From contig JAIXWL010000004.1 of assembly GCA_027491315.1 (NCBI GenBank), positions 345,772 through 409,771 on the forward strand: a stretch of 64,000 nucleotides of DNA, given 5' to 3'. The number at the start of each line of letters is the position of its first letter. Positions within the stretch are counted from its first letter, which is position 1. This DNA is from Cytophagaceae bacterium (GTDB lineage: Bacteria > Bacteroidota > Bacteroidia > Cytophagales > Spirosomataceae). The translations under genes were made by a program, and so were the position numbers. Below the pieces are notes generated by a model that saw only the letters and a program-made list of their open reading frames with translations, did no database searches and was not told where the DNA came from. Positions 55,458-63,858 of the stretch are shown in pieces.

Positions 55458-56420
55458 CTAACCTAAATACCAGTTGGTTGAACCTTCATCTAAAGCACTC
55501 TTTATCTGAAACATAAATTGGGAGGCATTTACTGCTCTTGGGATATACTGATCGATGTAGCTGGACTTATTAGAACCTGTTAACAGATTGTATAATCTCC
55601 ATAGAGATATTTCTCCATTTGAGCCTCGTTGAAAAGATTCATCCTGATAGTAATCTTTAGCTACTGTACTAATCTGGGTATCTGTGAATAACAGCTCAGG
55701 GATGCCATTTCTTTCGCTTGAGGGCAGGTAATTATACAGCCTGGCTCTTCCTAGTATTTGAGCTAAATCTCGCTCTGAAAGCGAGTAATTAACCAAGGAT
55801 TCTAGAGACTGAATTTGGTTCTTGGGTTGATACCCGCTTAGCATCTTCATGGTTGAATCCATGAGTTCTCCGATGCTTCGAACTTTGGCATGAATGACTG
55901 CTCCATCCGTCCATACACACAGGTTAGAGCAGACCTTTACTTGAAATCCCACAAATAGCTTGAAGTTCTCCAGGCTTCCTTTCTTACCGTTGATCTTATC
56001 CTCGTTATAGGCTTTTACTCCTCCTACGATTAAGCTCATGGGTTGGCCATCTATGGTGCTGGATATAGAAGGTATCTCAAAGAGAAATATCGTCCTCTCG
56101 TAATAGACCGTTTTCTCATCATCCCTTAACTCTGAGGTTGGCTTAAATCTAGCCTCTGGGATTCTTCCTTTAATAGGATGTGATACCCTAATCGCAGGAG
56201 AAAGGATGGTTTCACCCTCTAAGAAGTGATGAAGCACGTCTTGGGTTCTATTAATGAAATCTCCTACAGAAATCAAGGGTTCATAATCTTTTGTGTACGA
56301 AGGGATAATATGGGTACTCTCAATTTCTTGAAGGCTGACCTCTATTGTATTTGCCTCTATAAAGGCGCTGGAACTAGAAACTATTTCTAATTCAGTGCTA
56401 TAATCAATTTGATTATTCAT
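55458..56420 (-). CDS. DUF3871-family protein
   Basis: A 320-residue protein. The pattern RVSHPIKGRIPEARFKPTSE, YYERTIFLFEIPSISSTIDG and ENFKLFVGFQVKVCSNLCVW with later ARLYNYLPSSERNGIP matches DUF3871, a family found almost only in Bacteroidota mobile elements. The middle is also like DUF932 plasmid proteins. It overlaps the upstream ATPase gene by 8 bases, so translation is coupled. Function unknown; perhaps replication or DNA binding with the ATPase. Confidence 0.75.
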   Translation of the reverse strand: MNNQIDYSTELEIVSSSSAFIEANTIEVSLQEIESTHIIPSYTKDYEPLISVGDFINRTQDVLHHFLEGETILSPAIRVSHPIKGRIPEARFKPTSELRDDEKTVYYERTIFLFEIPSISSTIDGQPMSLIVGGVKAYNEDKINGKKGSLENFKLFVGFQVKVCSNLCVWTDGAVIHAKVRSIGELMDSTMKMLSGYQPKNQIQSLESLVNYSLSERDLAQILGRARLYNYLPSSERNGIPELLFTDTQISTVAKDYYQDESFQRGSNGEISLWRLYNLLTGSNKSSYIDQYIPRAVNASQFMFQIKSALDEGSTNWYLG

Positions 56421-57255
56421 TTCTAATCGGTTTGGTTAAGGTTAATGACTTAATTTCATGCTTACGTTTTTCGTAGTACGGAAGAAGTAGATCCCTGTAC
56501 TCTGGATATTGATTATACAGACCTAGTAGTTCCAGCGTGGTGTTTACCTGCTGAATCCTATCCCTGACATAATCTATCTTGGGGCTAAGATCTTCCAGAC
56601 ACCACTGGCTGATTTGTTGACCTGTAGCTGAGGTAATCTTGAATTCAGGCTTAGAAGAGAATAACCCTGTTCGATCCTTGGTCGCTACAGCATTATGCTT
56701 GATATCTAGGTCGAATACTAGTGTGAATTCGTAATCCATACCATCACGCTGAATGGACTTTAAGCCTACTTTTTCAGGAACAGTTTTGCCGTTCTTTTCA
56801 CTCAGGACATAATCTGACTTACTTCTCATGGTAGCTATAATGTGCACAGGTACCTGTAATAGCTTAGAAATAAAGGCCTGATGCCTAGGTGTAACCTTAC
56901 CCCATGCAGTGAAGCTGTTTCCTGGTAAAGAAGCATGATAGTCTAGCAGATATTCCCATTCATGGGTGATACTATCTAGAATAATAACCTCCATTCCTTG
57001 ATTGACCACAAAGTCGATGGCATCAATATAGCTTTCAGGGCTGAATGGAGATTCGAGGTTTAAAACCTTGTAAGCTCCAAGATTAGCGTACAAATGACTG
57101 CTATGATTCTCCGTATCTATAACGACAACCTTCTCCCAGTCCATGCATAATCCGTGGGCAAGTAACAAAGAGGAATAGGTCTTACCACTTCCTGATGCTC
57201 CTGTTATAGCCATCTTAATCTTGGCTTTCTTTCGTTGAGCTGTTTGTAATTCCAT
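56413..57255 (-). CDS. RecA-like AAA ATPase of phage/mobile-element type (AAA_24)
   Basis: A 280-residue protein. Walker A is GASGSGKTYSS near residue 18, Walker B is VIILDSITHEWE near 93, and the segment HIIATMRSKSDYV follows. This form is the phage nucleotide-binding protein family often next to recombination or replication genes. Probably works with the DUF3871 protein on single-stranded DNA or replication of the element. First gene after the terminator at 57280, so it probably has its own promoter. Confidence 0.85.
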   Translation of the reverse strand: MELQTAQRKKAKIKMAITGASGSGKTYSSLLLAHGLCMDWEKVVVIDTENHSSHLYANLGAYKVLNLESPFSPESYIDAIDFVVNQGMEVIILDSITHEWEYLLDYHASLPGNSFTAWGKVTPRHQAFISKLLQVPVHIIATMRSKSDYVLSEKNGKTVPEKVGLKSIQRDGMDYEFTLVFDLDIKHNAVATKDRTGLFSSKPEFKITSATGQQISQWCLEDLSPKIDYVRDRIQQVNTTLELLGLYNQYPEYRDLLLPYYEKRKHEIKSLTLTKPIRNE

Positions 57256-57279
57256 GTATATATACGTTTAAAATGAAAA

Positions 57280-57307
57280 AAGGGCACACCAGTATTGGCA
57301 TGCCCTT
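57280..57307 (-). terminator. Intrinsic terminator between the 57330 gene and the ATPase
   Basis: Exact 7-bp arms AAGGGCA / TGCCCTT with a 14-base loop, then six T on the minus strand. It separates the small gene at 57330 from the ATPase unit. Confidence 0.65.
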
Positions 57308-57329
57308 AGCGAATGGAATCAGAGGTTTG

Positions 57330-57734
57330 TTACACCTTTACGGCAATGTAACTTGATTTGTCTTTTTCCTTTGATAAAGCTGGCTTGTTGTTGCTGACAA
57401 CTTCAATTGGAGTCTCACCAATCAAGTTCATTGATCCTGGTGGTTGATAGGCATAAGAATGCGCTAACTTAACAACTTCACCTGTGTTGGGTACAACGTA
57501 CTCATAAGGATCAACTTCAACCTTGACAATACTTCCTTCTACTGAAGAACCAATCATCATGGTTGCCACTTCCAGATTGAATGTGGAAGGAATACGACAC
57601 TTTCTTGTCGTAGCGTAGAAATTTCCAGTTTCCTTAGACTGGACTAATTCAAGTCCTCCTGAAAGCTCCAGAAGAACAAAAGGGTTGTTTGTTTTGGAAT
57701 TAATCTTTTCGATTACCCCAGTTACCATCACCAT
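57330..57734 (-). CDS. Hypothetical protein, possible small OB-fold
   Basis: A 134-residue soluble protein (MVMVTGVIEKINSKTNNPFV, LLELSGGLELVQSKETGNFY ... IVKVEVDPYEYVVPNTGEVV). The spacing of short strands with a VTGVIEKI start recalls an OB fold, which would fit single-strand DNA or RNA binding, but this is only a pattern guess. A small hairpin (GGAACC / GGTTCC, 57785-57800) sits in its leader. Its own unit, closed by the terminator at 57280. Confidence 0.6.
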   Translation of the reverse strand: MVMVTGVIEKINSKTNNPFVLLELSGGLELVQSKETGNFYATTRKCRIPSTFNLEVATMMIGSSVEGSIVKVEVDPYEYVVPNTGEVVKLAHSYAYQPPGSMNLIGETPIEVVSNNKPALSKEKDKSSYIAVKV

Positions 57735-57938
57735 AGCTTTAAATGTTTTGAATGAATTTAACTTGGCCTATATCAGACCAAGGGGGAACCACTCGGTTCC
57801 TCAGAGTTTGGGTGGGGTTGTAGTCTGGAGTGGATGTTTCTCTTATGTTTATGAGAAAAATAGAAGTTTGATTTTTGAAAAACCACGAAAATCTCACAAT
57901 TCTGGCGGCTTACCTATTTAGACTGAATACGTATTGAC

Positions 57939-59729
57939 CTAATATAAATTTTTAAAATTCAATACCTTTGTGAAAATTTCTTCCAAATTATTGATTTGTT
58001 TTGGGGTTAATGAAACCTCTACATGACCAATGAGTGGTAGTGATAGCTTTTGGTTATTAATAGTAAAGTGATTTTTTTGATAATAATTTATTCCACTGTC
58101 GCTAATTGGATTTAAGATAAAAAGTCCCAGAGCTGGTAAATATCCTCCTTCTACTAATCCGATTCCATGTAGATACTTGAGGGTTAGTTCTTGGTAATCA
58201 AAAGCTGTTATATTATCTATTTTTTTATATTTAGCATCCATTATAATATATTTAGGCGAAAATTTCTCTTCATATACTTCCAAAACAAAATCTGGCCTGT
58301 AACCTCTAGATATGCCATTTGCAACAGTTGTGATTGCTGTTGGTAATTTCTCATAATATAGATTTATTTTAAATGATCCTGATTTGTCGGTAAAAGTATA
58401 ATTGGAATTTATAGATGGTTGGCGCAGGCTTTTTAATTCATAAAGGTCGTCATTCTGATTTATTGGATTATCTGAATTCTCCAATGAATATCCCATATCT
58501 TCAGTTAGAGTGTCTATAATTTTAAATAAGCAGAACACCTCGTATAATTTTGAGATATCTTTTGCTCCACTAAATAATTCGTCAATGGAGTATACTGCTT
58601 CCTTTCGAGAAATCCATTTTGAAATTTCGAGATATACTTCATAGTAATGCTGCTTGGATTGAAATCTACTATTTTCAGTAAAACTCATGTGCGCTCGTTT
58701 TACTGGAATATATTCATTAACCGAGTAGTTAATTTCATATAGGCTTATTTGCAGAGACTTAATAGTCTCGAACAACCTTCTGTAATATGATATATATATT
58801 TGTGATTTAAAATCATTAAGGGAACTTATATTTTCCAAAACCCTATTAACTGCAAGAAGTGAGGTTCCAATAAAGTCTGATAAATCATTTAGAAACCCGT
58901 GAATTACCTGGTTTTCCAAAACATCGGTATTTTCCACTAAATTCTGAACTAACAATTCATGAAGAATATATTGTCTATTTAATATAAGCAAGTTATTTTC
59001 ATCTTGAATATGGGTATTTTCTAATGAGTTTGGATTTTCCAAAAGCCACAAAAGAGACTCTTCAGTTACATTGGAATTTTCATTGTATGAATTGACAGAA
59101 TATTCTGGAACTAATCGTGCAATTGGCTCTTTTATGTGAGGTAGAAATTGATTTTTAAAAACTGCTAATGATTTTTCGATTTTTTTCAGAATCCAAATGA
59201 TATTTTCCTGGTCCTTTGGCAAATTTGATGCTTCTATCTTTGTTAATGAAAGAGAACTCCAGTAGAAATGATTCTTTTCTAATAAATAATTCAACAGAAG
59301 ATTAATGTTATGTATTTTATTGGATTCGACGTTAATTTTACCAAAAACTTTTACCTCTTCTTTGATAGAAAAACCTTCAATTTCAACGCTACATTCTCCA
59401 TAATAATTCAAAAATATTTTATAAAAAAGTGTAGATTTATCCTCAATATTGAATCTAAAGCTGAATTTAGTTATATCCTCTTGTTTGAAGAATCCGTCTA
59501 GACTGATTGTATAATAATAGACTGATTCTAGGTAGTTTGAAAAAATTACTTTAAATCTAAAATCAGAAAGCCATAAATAGCAATCATCATTTAAAGGTGA
59601 ATCAGACTGTATCCCAAAAAAAACAAAATCATTTTCCGATATAGTTATATCACCATCTAATTTTATTGGAGTTTTTATTGGGATTTCATTGCTTTTAGAA
59701 GCATGATATAACGAAATACTAACCATCAA
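57939..59729 (-). CDS. DUF2357-type PD-(D/E)xK nuclease, McrC-like partner
   Basis: A 596-residue protein. A beta-rich N-terminal part (1-170) is followed by a helical DUF2357-like middle (about 180-400) and a C-terminal PD-(D/E)xK nuclease. Nuclease landmarks are RPDFVLEVYEE near 478 and MDAKYKKIDN near 497, then Gln in FDYQELTLKYLHGIG. DUF2357 nucleases pair with McrB-like ATPases in type IV-like restriction. It overlaps the McrB-like gene by 4 bases (ATGA), so the two are made together. Probably cuts modified or foreign DNA when the ATPase is active. Confidence 0.82.
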   Translation of the reverse strand: MMVSISLYHASKSNEIPIKTPIKLDGDITISENDFVFFGIQSDSPLNDDCYLWLSDFRFKVIFSNYLESVYYYTISLDGFFKQEDITKFSFRFNIEDKSTLFYKIFLNYYGECSVEIEGFSIKEEVKVFGKINVESNKIHNINLLLNYLLEKNHFYWSSLSLTKIEASNLPKDQENIIWILKKIEKSLAVFKNQFLPHIKEPIARLVPEYSVNSYNENSNVTEESLLWLLENPNSLENTHIQDENNLLILNRQYILHELLVQNLVENTDVLENQVIHGFLNDLSDFIGTSLLAVNRVLENISSLNDFKSQIYISYYRRLFETIKSLQISLYEINYSVNEYIPVKRAHMSFTENSRFQSKQHYYEVYLEISKWISRKEAVYSIDELFSGAKDISKLYEVFCLFKIIDTLTEDMGYSLENSDNPINQNDDLYELKSLRQPSINSNYTFTDKSGSFKINLYYEKLPTAITTVANGISRGYRPDFVLEVYEEKFSPKYIIMDAKYKKIDNITAFDYQELTLKYLHGIGLVEGGYLPALGLFILNPISDSGINYYQKNHFTINNQKLSLPLIGHVEVSLTPKQINNLEEIFTKVLNFKNLY

Positions 59730-62194
59730 CAGAAAAATTTGAAGTTTTTGAAATTGTCAATACCAAATTGAATCATTCTGTTTAAATGTTTTAATGAATT
59801 AGGAAGGCCCTGCAATTGTTCTTTTAAATCTGATAATCTTTTATAGAAACCATCCCCTCGACCATTTAGCATAGGAAGAACATATTGAAGTATTGCATAA
59901 TCCAATGCGATAAACTTGTTATTGCTACCATCCATAATACTTCCAGCAACATTACAATACTTTTCAACAGCTTTATATTTTCTCATTCCAATTATTATTG
60001 GTTGCCCTGCATAATTTTCTTCATCTTGAAGTATTTTAATAATACTATCAAATTTATTTTTAATGTCTCCCTTGAAATTATCTTTACTATTTTTATTTAA
60101 ATAAAAATGTAAATTTTCCATGGAAAATATATTAAGAAATTCCGTTTGTGTTTCTACACCATCTTCTAATTTATAGTCCGAAATATTTAACCTGACAACA
60201 GGAGCTCTACTAAGCAAACGATCTGACAAAATTTCAGTTGTGTGATCGTAATTGATAGTTGCCAAAAATCTGACACCCGAACCGAATTCGATGGTTTCAT
60301 TATCACTTGTCGGGATTTCACGCTTATAGTCAAAATCCGCAAGTGTTAAGAAATCAGACCAATAATGTTCCATCGGGCTTAAATTAGCTTCATCTAATAA
60401 AACGATTGATGGAACTACAACGTTTCTCTCATTATCTAATGACGCAGATTTAAGAAATTTATATAATCCAGTCTTTGCTGGCTGGTATTTTTTTGTTAGT
60501 GGATTAAAATACCCTATTAAATCCTTGGATGAAGTCCAACCACGTGCTACCGAAATTTTCAAATATCGATCATTATCTTCAGAACCAATAACTTTTGCGA
60601 TTTTTTCAACGAGAGAAGTTTTCCCTGTACCTGGTAGGCCTGCGATAATTGTTAAGAAATTTTGATTTATAAGAACCAAATAGTTTACTATATCATTAAA
60701 AGAAATAAATCTATTTTGTTTATTTAAACGTAATTGTAATTCTTCGATAAACTGTTTAGTTGTTAGTTCTAATTCACTAATCTGGAGTGGCTTGTATTCT
60801 ACATTTATTTTTGTAGAATCATCGGAATAACTTGGATCTATATTATTAATTAAGTCGGAATATATTTTTGCATCAATAACTTTTTTTGCAAAATCCGAAC
60901 CTTTTAAGAAATCATCTTTAACCTTTTTAATCGCCTCGGTTAAATCTTGAAGTTGCACCTTCTGTTCGTCAATCTGTCTTTCCCATACCTTTTTTTCATA
61001 CTCTAATCCAGTGATCTGATCTTTAATTTCTTTAAGTTCCTTATTAGAATCGAAATATTCCAACAAAAGTGTTCTTTCATCTAGATTAGTGATTATCGAT
61101 TTCAACTTAACCTTTTCAGTTTCTGTCAAATTCTCAAATATCTTATCCTCATTTAATTGAGACGCCAATTCTGAGGCTAATATTTTTTGTTCAATTGATT
61201 CAAGCTCTTGAGATTTTACCTTAATATCTTCTTCAATTCTGCTTCTATCCTCAGATCTGTATTGTTCAAAAAAGTGTTCCTGATTATCATCTAGATATTT
61301 TTTTAATAAATTTTGTCCTGCTTGGCTTGAAAGGTAAGACATAAAATATTTAGGAACCTCAACATTTAACCAAGTGTCAGTATCATCAATGTAATTTTTA
61401 AATCTCTCAAGTTTATCTAAATCAGAACTGCTTTTCAGATCTGGAAGGGGAATGTTTTTAATTTTGTTTAATGCGGCCTTCTCTTCCTGATTAATGGAGG
61501 GGCCAAGCATTCGTTTGGCCCATTCAATGATTTTTTCTTTACTTCCGAAATATATTCTCTTTTCAGGTGTCAGTTTTAGCAATTCTACTAGATTTACGAT
61601 ATAATCTTCAATCAGTAAATGTTCAATTTGTCCTTTTGAATATTTAAAAATATGGTCTTGGTATTCCGAAATTAACTCCTCTACTAGATTTTCATAGTTA
61701 TTAGTTTCAAAAAAATCAATATTTGCAGATGACAAAGTTATTACATCAATATTAAAGGGCCCATATATATAATTTTCTGCCTCTAAAAAAAAGGGGCGAT
61801 CATCTTGCATTGAGGGTAATCCTTTCGCAGTTTTATTTTCTAAATCGAATTGATTTGAAAAAATTCTTATGAATTCATAAGGATCCAATTTTCTGAAAGT
61901 GCTAGAAGTGGTTGTATACTGACAACTTCCTGATCTGCCTGGATCATAATTTGTTTCATTTTCATTGATTTCAATTTCAAATAATTCTTCTGATTTAACG
62001 GAATTGTCGATATAGTTATAACCACCAAGAACAAAAATCTCTCCATCATTTGGAAATTCAGATGGCATATTTACTTTTTTGTAGGCCAAATTAGAATCTT
62101 CAAATTTAAATATGGGCTTAATATAGCCAAGGTTTGAATTATTATAGGTTGATCTACTTTTCTTAGCTATCACCTTTGAGATTTTATTCGCCAT
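59726..62194 (-). CDS. McrB-like AAA+ ATPase with a coiled-coil arm
   Basis: An 822-residue protein. The N-terminal region (1-300) is not recognised and may bind the target. A charged coiled coil spans about 310-450 (KSQELESIEQKILASELASQ, LKEIKDQITGLEYEKKVWER). The AAA+ module has Walker A GLPGTGKTSLVEK near 520, Walker B LLDEANLSPMEHYW near 600, sensor ATINYD near 642 and an Arg segment SDRLLSRAPVVRL. This is the McrB branch of AAA+ proteins. Its N-terminus lacks the DUF3578 modified-DNA reader of E. coli McrB. Last cargo unit before the right end of the element. Confidence 0.85.
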   Translation of the reverse strand: MANKISKVIAKKSRSTYNNSNLGYIKPIFKFEDSNLAYKKVNMPSEFPNDGEIFVLGGYNYIDNSVKSEELFEIEINENETNYDPGRSGSCQYTTTSSTFRKLDPYEFIRIFSNQFDLENKTAKGLPSMQDDRPFFLEAENYIYGPFNIDVITLSSANIDFFETNNYENLVEELISEYQDHIFKYSKGQIEHLLIEDYIVNLVELLKLTPEKRIYFGSKEKIIEWAKRMLGPSINQEEKAALNKIKNIPLPDLKSSSDLDKLERFKNYIDDTDTWLNVEVPKYFMSYLSSQAGQNLLKKYLDDNQEHFFEQYRSEDRSRIEEDIKVKSQELESIEQKILASELASQLNEDKIFENLTETEKVKLKSIITNLDERTLLLEYFDSNKELKEIKDQITGLEYEKKVWERQIDEQKVQLQDLTEAIKKVKDDFLKGSDFAKKVIDAKIYSDLINNIDPSYSDDSTKINVEYKPLQISELELTTKQFIEELQLRLNKQNRFISFNDIVNYLVLINQNFLTIIAGLPGTGKTSLVEKIAKVIGSEDNDRYLKISVARGWTSSKDLIGYFNPLTKKYQPAKTGLYKFLKSASLDNERNVVVPSIVLLDEANLSPMEHYWSDFLTLADFDYKREIPTSDNETIEFGSGVRFLATINYDHTTEILSDRLLSRAPVVRLNISDYKLEDGVETQTEFLNIFSMENLHFYLNKNSKDNFKGDIKNKFDSIIKILQDEENYAGQPIIIGMRKYKAVEKYCNVAGSIMDGSNNKFIALDYAILQYVLPMLNGRGDGFYKRLSDLKEQLQGLPNSLKHLNRMIQFGIDNFKNFKFFC

Positions 62195-62536
62195 AGTTTT
62201 TGGTCATTTTAAAAATTTAAATTTAAATCAAAATAATAAGCATTACCGAATGTGGTCAACATAATGGATTTTTATGTAAAGAGAATCAATGTACCATTTT
62301 AAAGATATATTATTGTAATTAAACCTCAATGATTATTTGCAAGAATTAATATTTCTAAAATTTTTAAGAATATAGTTTATGCCATATTAATTTAACGAAA
62401 CAGAAAACATTGGGTAGGTAAAAATTTAAATATACATTATATGAATCCCACATCTGATCACATACATACCAAAATCTATTTCCAATAAAAAATTGATCAA
62501 ACGCAACTGAAGGCAAGTAGGAGAAATATGTGATTT

Positions 62537-62556
62537 GTTGTACCTATGTTGTACCT
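62537..62556 (+). promoter_or_regulatory. Two phased GTTGTACCT repeats, probable integrase arm sites (right)
   Basis: GTTGTACCT at 62537-62545 and 62548-62556, again with an 11-base period and the same orientation as the three near 40204. After excision the two groups would flank the 19-bp core of attP, about 53 bases on one side and 113 on the other. The rest of the AT-rich stretch 62195-62536 holds no gene. Confidence 0.7.
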
Positions 62557-62565
62557 GAAAAGTAA

Positions 62566-62598
62566 AAAAGCCTGTAAATTATTGATTTACAGGCTTTT
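62566..62598 (-). terminator. Terminator behind tRNA-Val supplied by the element
   Basis: Perfect 14-bp stem (starts AAAAGCCTGTAAAT) with a 5-base loop and six T on the minus strand, 15 bases past the tRNA 3' end. It lies inside the element. Confidence 0.85.
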
Positions 62599-62609
62599 AT
62601 TTTAATTAA

Positions 62610-62628
62610 GTGTGGTCCCACTAGGATT
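62610..62628. repeat. Right attachment repeat (attR) in the tRNA-Val 3' end
   Basis: Identical to 40072-40090. It covers the 3' acceptor strand and part of the T stem, so integration keeps the tRNA whole. Confidence 0.9.
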
Positions 62629-62687
62629 CGAACCTAGGACCCCCTGCTTGTAAGGCAGGTGCTCTGAACCAGCTGAGCTATAAGACC
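62613..62687 (-). tRNA. tRNA-Val (anticodon TAC)
   Basis: 75 bases on the minus strand. Acceptor GGTCTTA pairs with TGGGACC, with discriminator A. The D arm contains AGCTCAGCTGGTTCAGAGC, the anticodon loop is CTTACAA with TAC (62650-62652), and the T arm is CCTAGGTTCGAATCCTAG. CCA is not encoded. It reads GTA valine codons. Its 3' end is the integration site of the 22.5-kb element. Confidence 0.96.
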
Positions 62688-62837
62688 CTTTCCGTTGAAT
62701 TGGTTTGCAAATATCCGTGTTTTTTCTGCTTTTTGCAAGTGCTGTTCTGAAAAAAATATAGAAATTTTTCCTCTCCTTTATTATTTGTTGGCTATCTCGC
62801 AGAAAGCCAGCATCTTTGCAATCATAAAAATTATTAC

Positions 62838-63653
62838 ATGGAACATCTTTTTACCCTCAACGGACTCTTTAGCTTATTAACCCTGACCTTTTTGGAAGTC
62901 GTACTGGGTATAGACAATATCATTTTCATCTCGCTCACCGCGCATAAATTACCGGATGAACAACAAGCCAAAGCGCGTAACCTGGGTCTAATCCTGGCTA
63001 TGGCATTCCGTGTGATGCTATTATTAGGACTTTCTTACCTTATTTCCCTCCAAAAACCGTTCTGGCACTTTAGCTCGGATTGGCTCTCCATTGCCCCAAC
63101 CGGTCAAGCGGTCATCCTGTTTGTCGGAGGACTTTTCCTACTCTATAAAGCCACCAATGAAATCTTCCAAAAGCTAGAAGGCGAGGAGCATCACGAAGGA
63201 GCCAAATCAAAAAGCGTTAAAGCTAAATTTGCCCAAGTCGTAACCCAAATCGCCTTGATCGACTTAGTCTTTTCCATTGATTCCGTCCTGACGGCCATTG
63301 GTTTAACCAATGAAATATTCATCATGATTACCGCCGTAGTTATTTCCATCTTCATCATGATGGGCTTCTCAGGGCCCGTTGGTCGCTTCGTTAACCAACA
63401 CCCATCTTTGCAAGTGCTAGGCCTGTCCTTCTTAATTATGATCGGTTTTATGCTAGTTGCAGAGGCAAGTCATGACTCGGAATTTATTATCCTAGGAAAT
63501 AGCATCGGACAAATCCCGAAAGGCTATCTCTACTTTGCCATTGCTTTCTCACTTTTCGTGGAATTCATCAACATCAAAATGCGTAAGAAATCCACCAAGG
63601 CCGTGGAAATTCGGGATGTGAAGAACGAGGCAGGGGATAAGGGGATAATCTAG
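62838..63653 (+). CDS. TerC-family membrane protein
   Basis: A 271-residue protein with about seven membrane helices. The family motif LEVVLGIDNIIFISLTAHKL is near the N-terminus, and its repeat IALIDLVFSIDSVLTAIGLT lies in the second half. TerC proteins (Alx, MeeF-like) are linked to manganese export, metal loading of secreted enzymes or tellurite resistance. It is a chromosomal single gene beyond the right end of the element. Start ATG at 62838. Confidence 0.92.
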   Translation: MEHLFTLNGLFSLLTLTFLEVVLGIDNIIFISLTAHKLPDEQQAKARNLGLILAMAFRVMLLLGLSYLISLQKPFWHFSSDWLSIAPTGQAVILFVGGLFLLYKATNEIFQKLEGEEHHEGAKSKSVKAKFAQVVTQIALIDLVFSIDSVLTAIGLTNEIFIMITAVVISIFIMMGFSGPVGRFVNQHPSLQVLGLSFLIMIGFMLVAEASHDSEFIILGNSIGQIPKGYLYFAIAFSLFVEFINIKMRKKSTKAVEIRDVKNEAGDKGII

Positions 63654-63757
63654 TGATTAGTTGTTAGGGATTAGGGATAAGTTATTAAGGACTTAGATAT
63701 AAGTTTCTAATTGCTTGATATTCAAAAAGTTACGAAGGTTCAATTCAAATAGTAATG

Positions 63758-63858
63758 GTTGGCTTCGAGAACCTCAGCCAACTTATCCACTTATTTTAAA
63801 ATTAGTACTTATGTCGTATCCCAGAAATTTACAGTTGGCTGAGGCTCTCGAAGCCAAC
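63758..63858. repeat. Nested intergenic inverted repeat
   Basis: 25-base arms at 63758-63782 and 63834-63858 match as reverse complements with one mismatch, around a 51-base spacer. Each arm itself starts GTTGGC and ends GCCAAC, a smaller inverted pair. The interval 63654-64000 holds no recognised gene. Likely a REP-like or recombination-related repeat. Confidence 0.7.

Larger units (their letters stand above)
40072..62628. mobile_element. Integrated element of about 22.5 kb in tRNA-Val, with defence cargo
   Basis: Bounded by an exact 19-bp direct repeat (40072-40090 and 62610-62628) that on the right is the 3' end of an intact tRNA-Val gene. A tyrosine recombinase lies just inside the left end, and repeated arm-type sites lie inside both ends. 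Gene content: integrase, excisionase-like HTH, DUF3987, RecA-like ATPase, DUF3871, RadC, Xre, plus AbiH, McrBC-like genes and surface proteins. No relaxase, coupling protein, conjugation pore, capsid or terminase is seen, so it would need help to move between cells, or be an excising genomic island. Confidence 0.88.

Noticed and set aside
57685..57921. Plus-strand 78-codon frame near 57.8 kb
   Set aside because: It overlaps the start of a supported minus-strand gene and reads like leader sequence; no family features.
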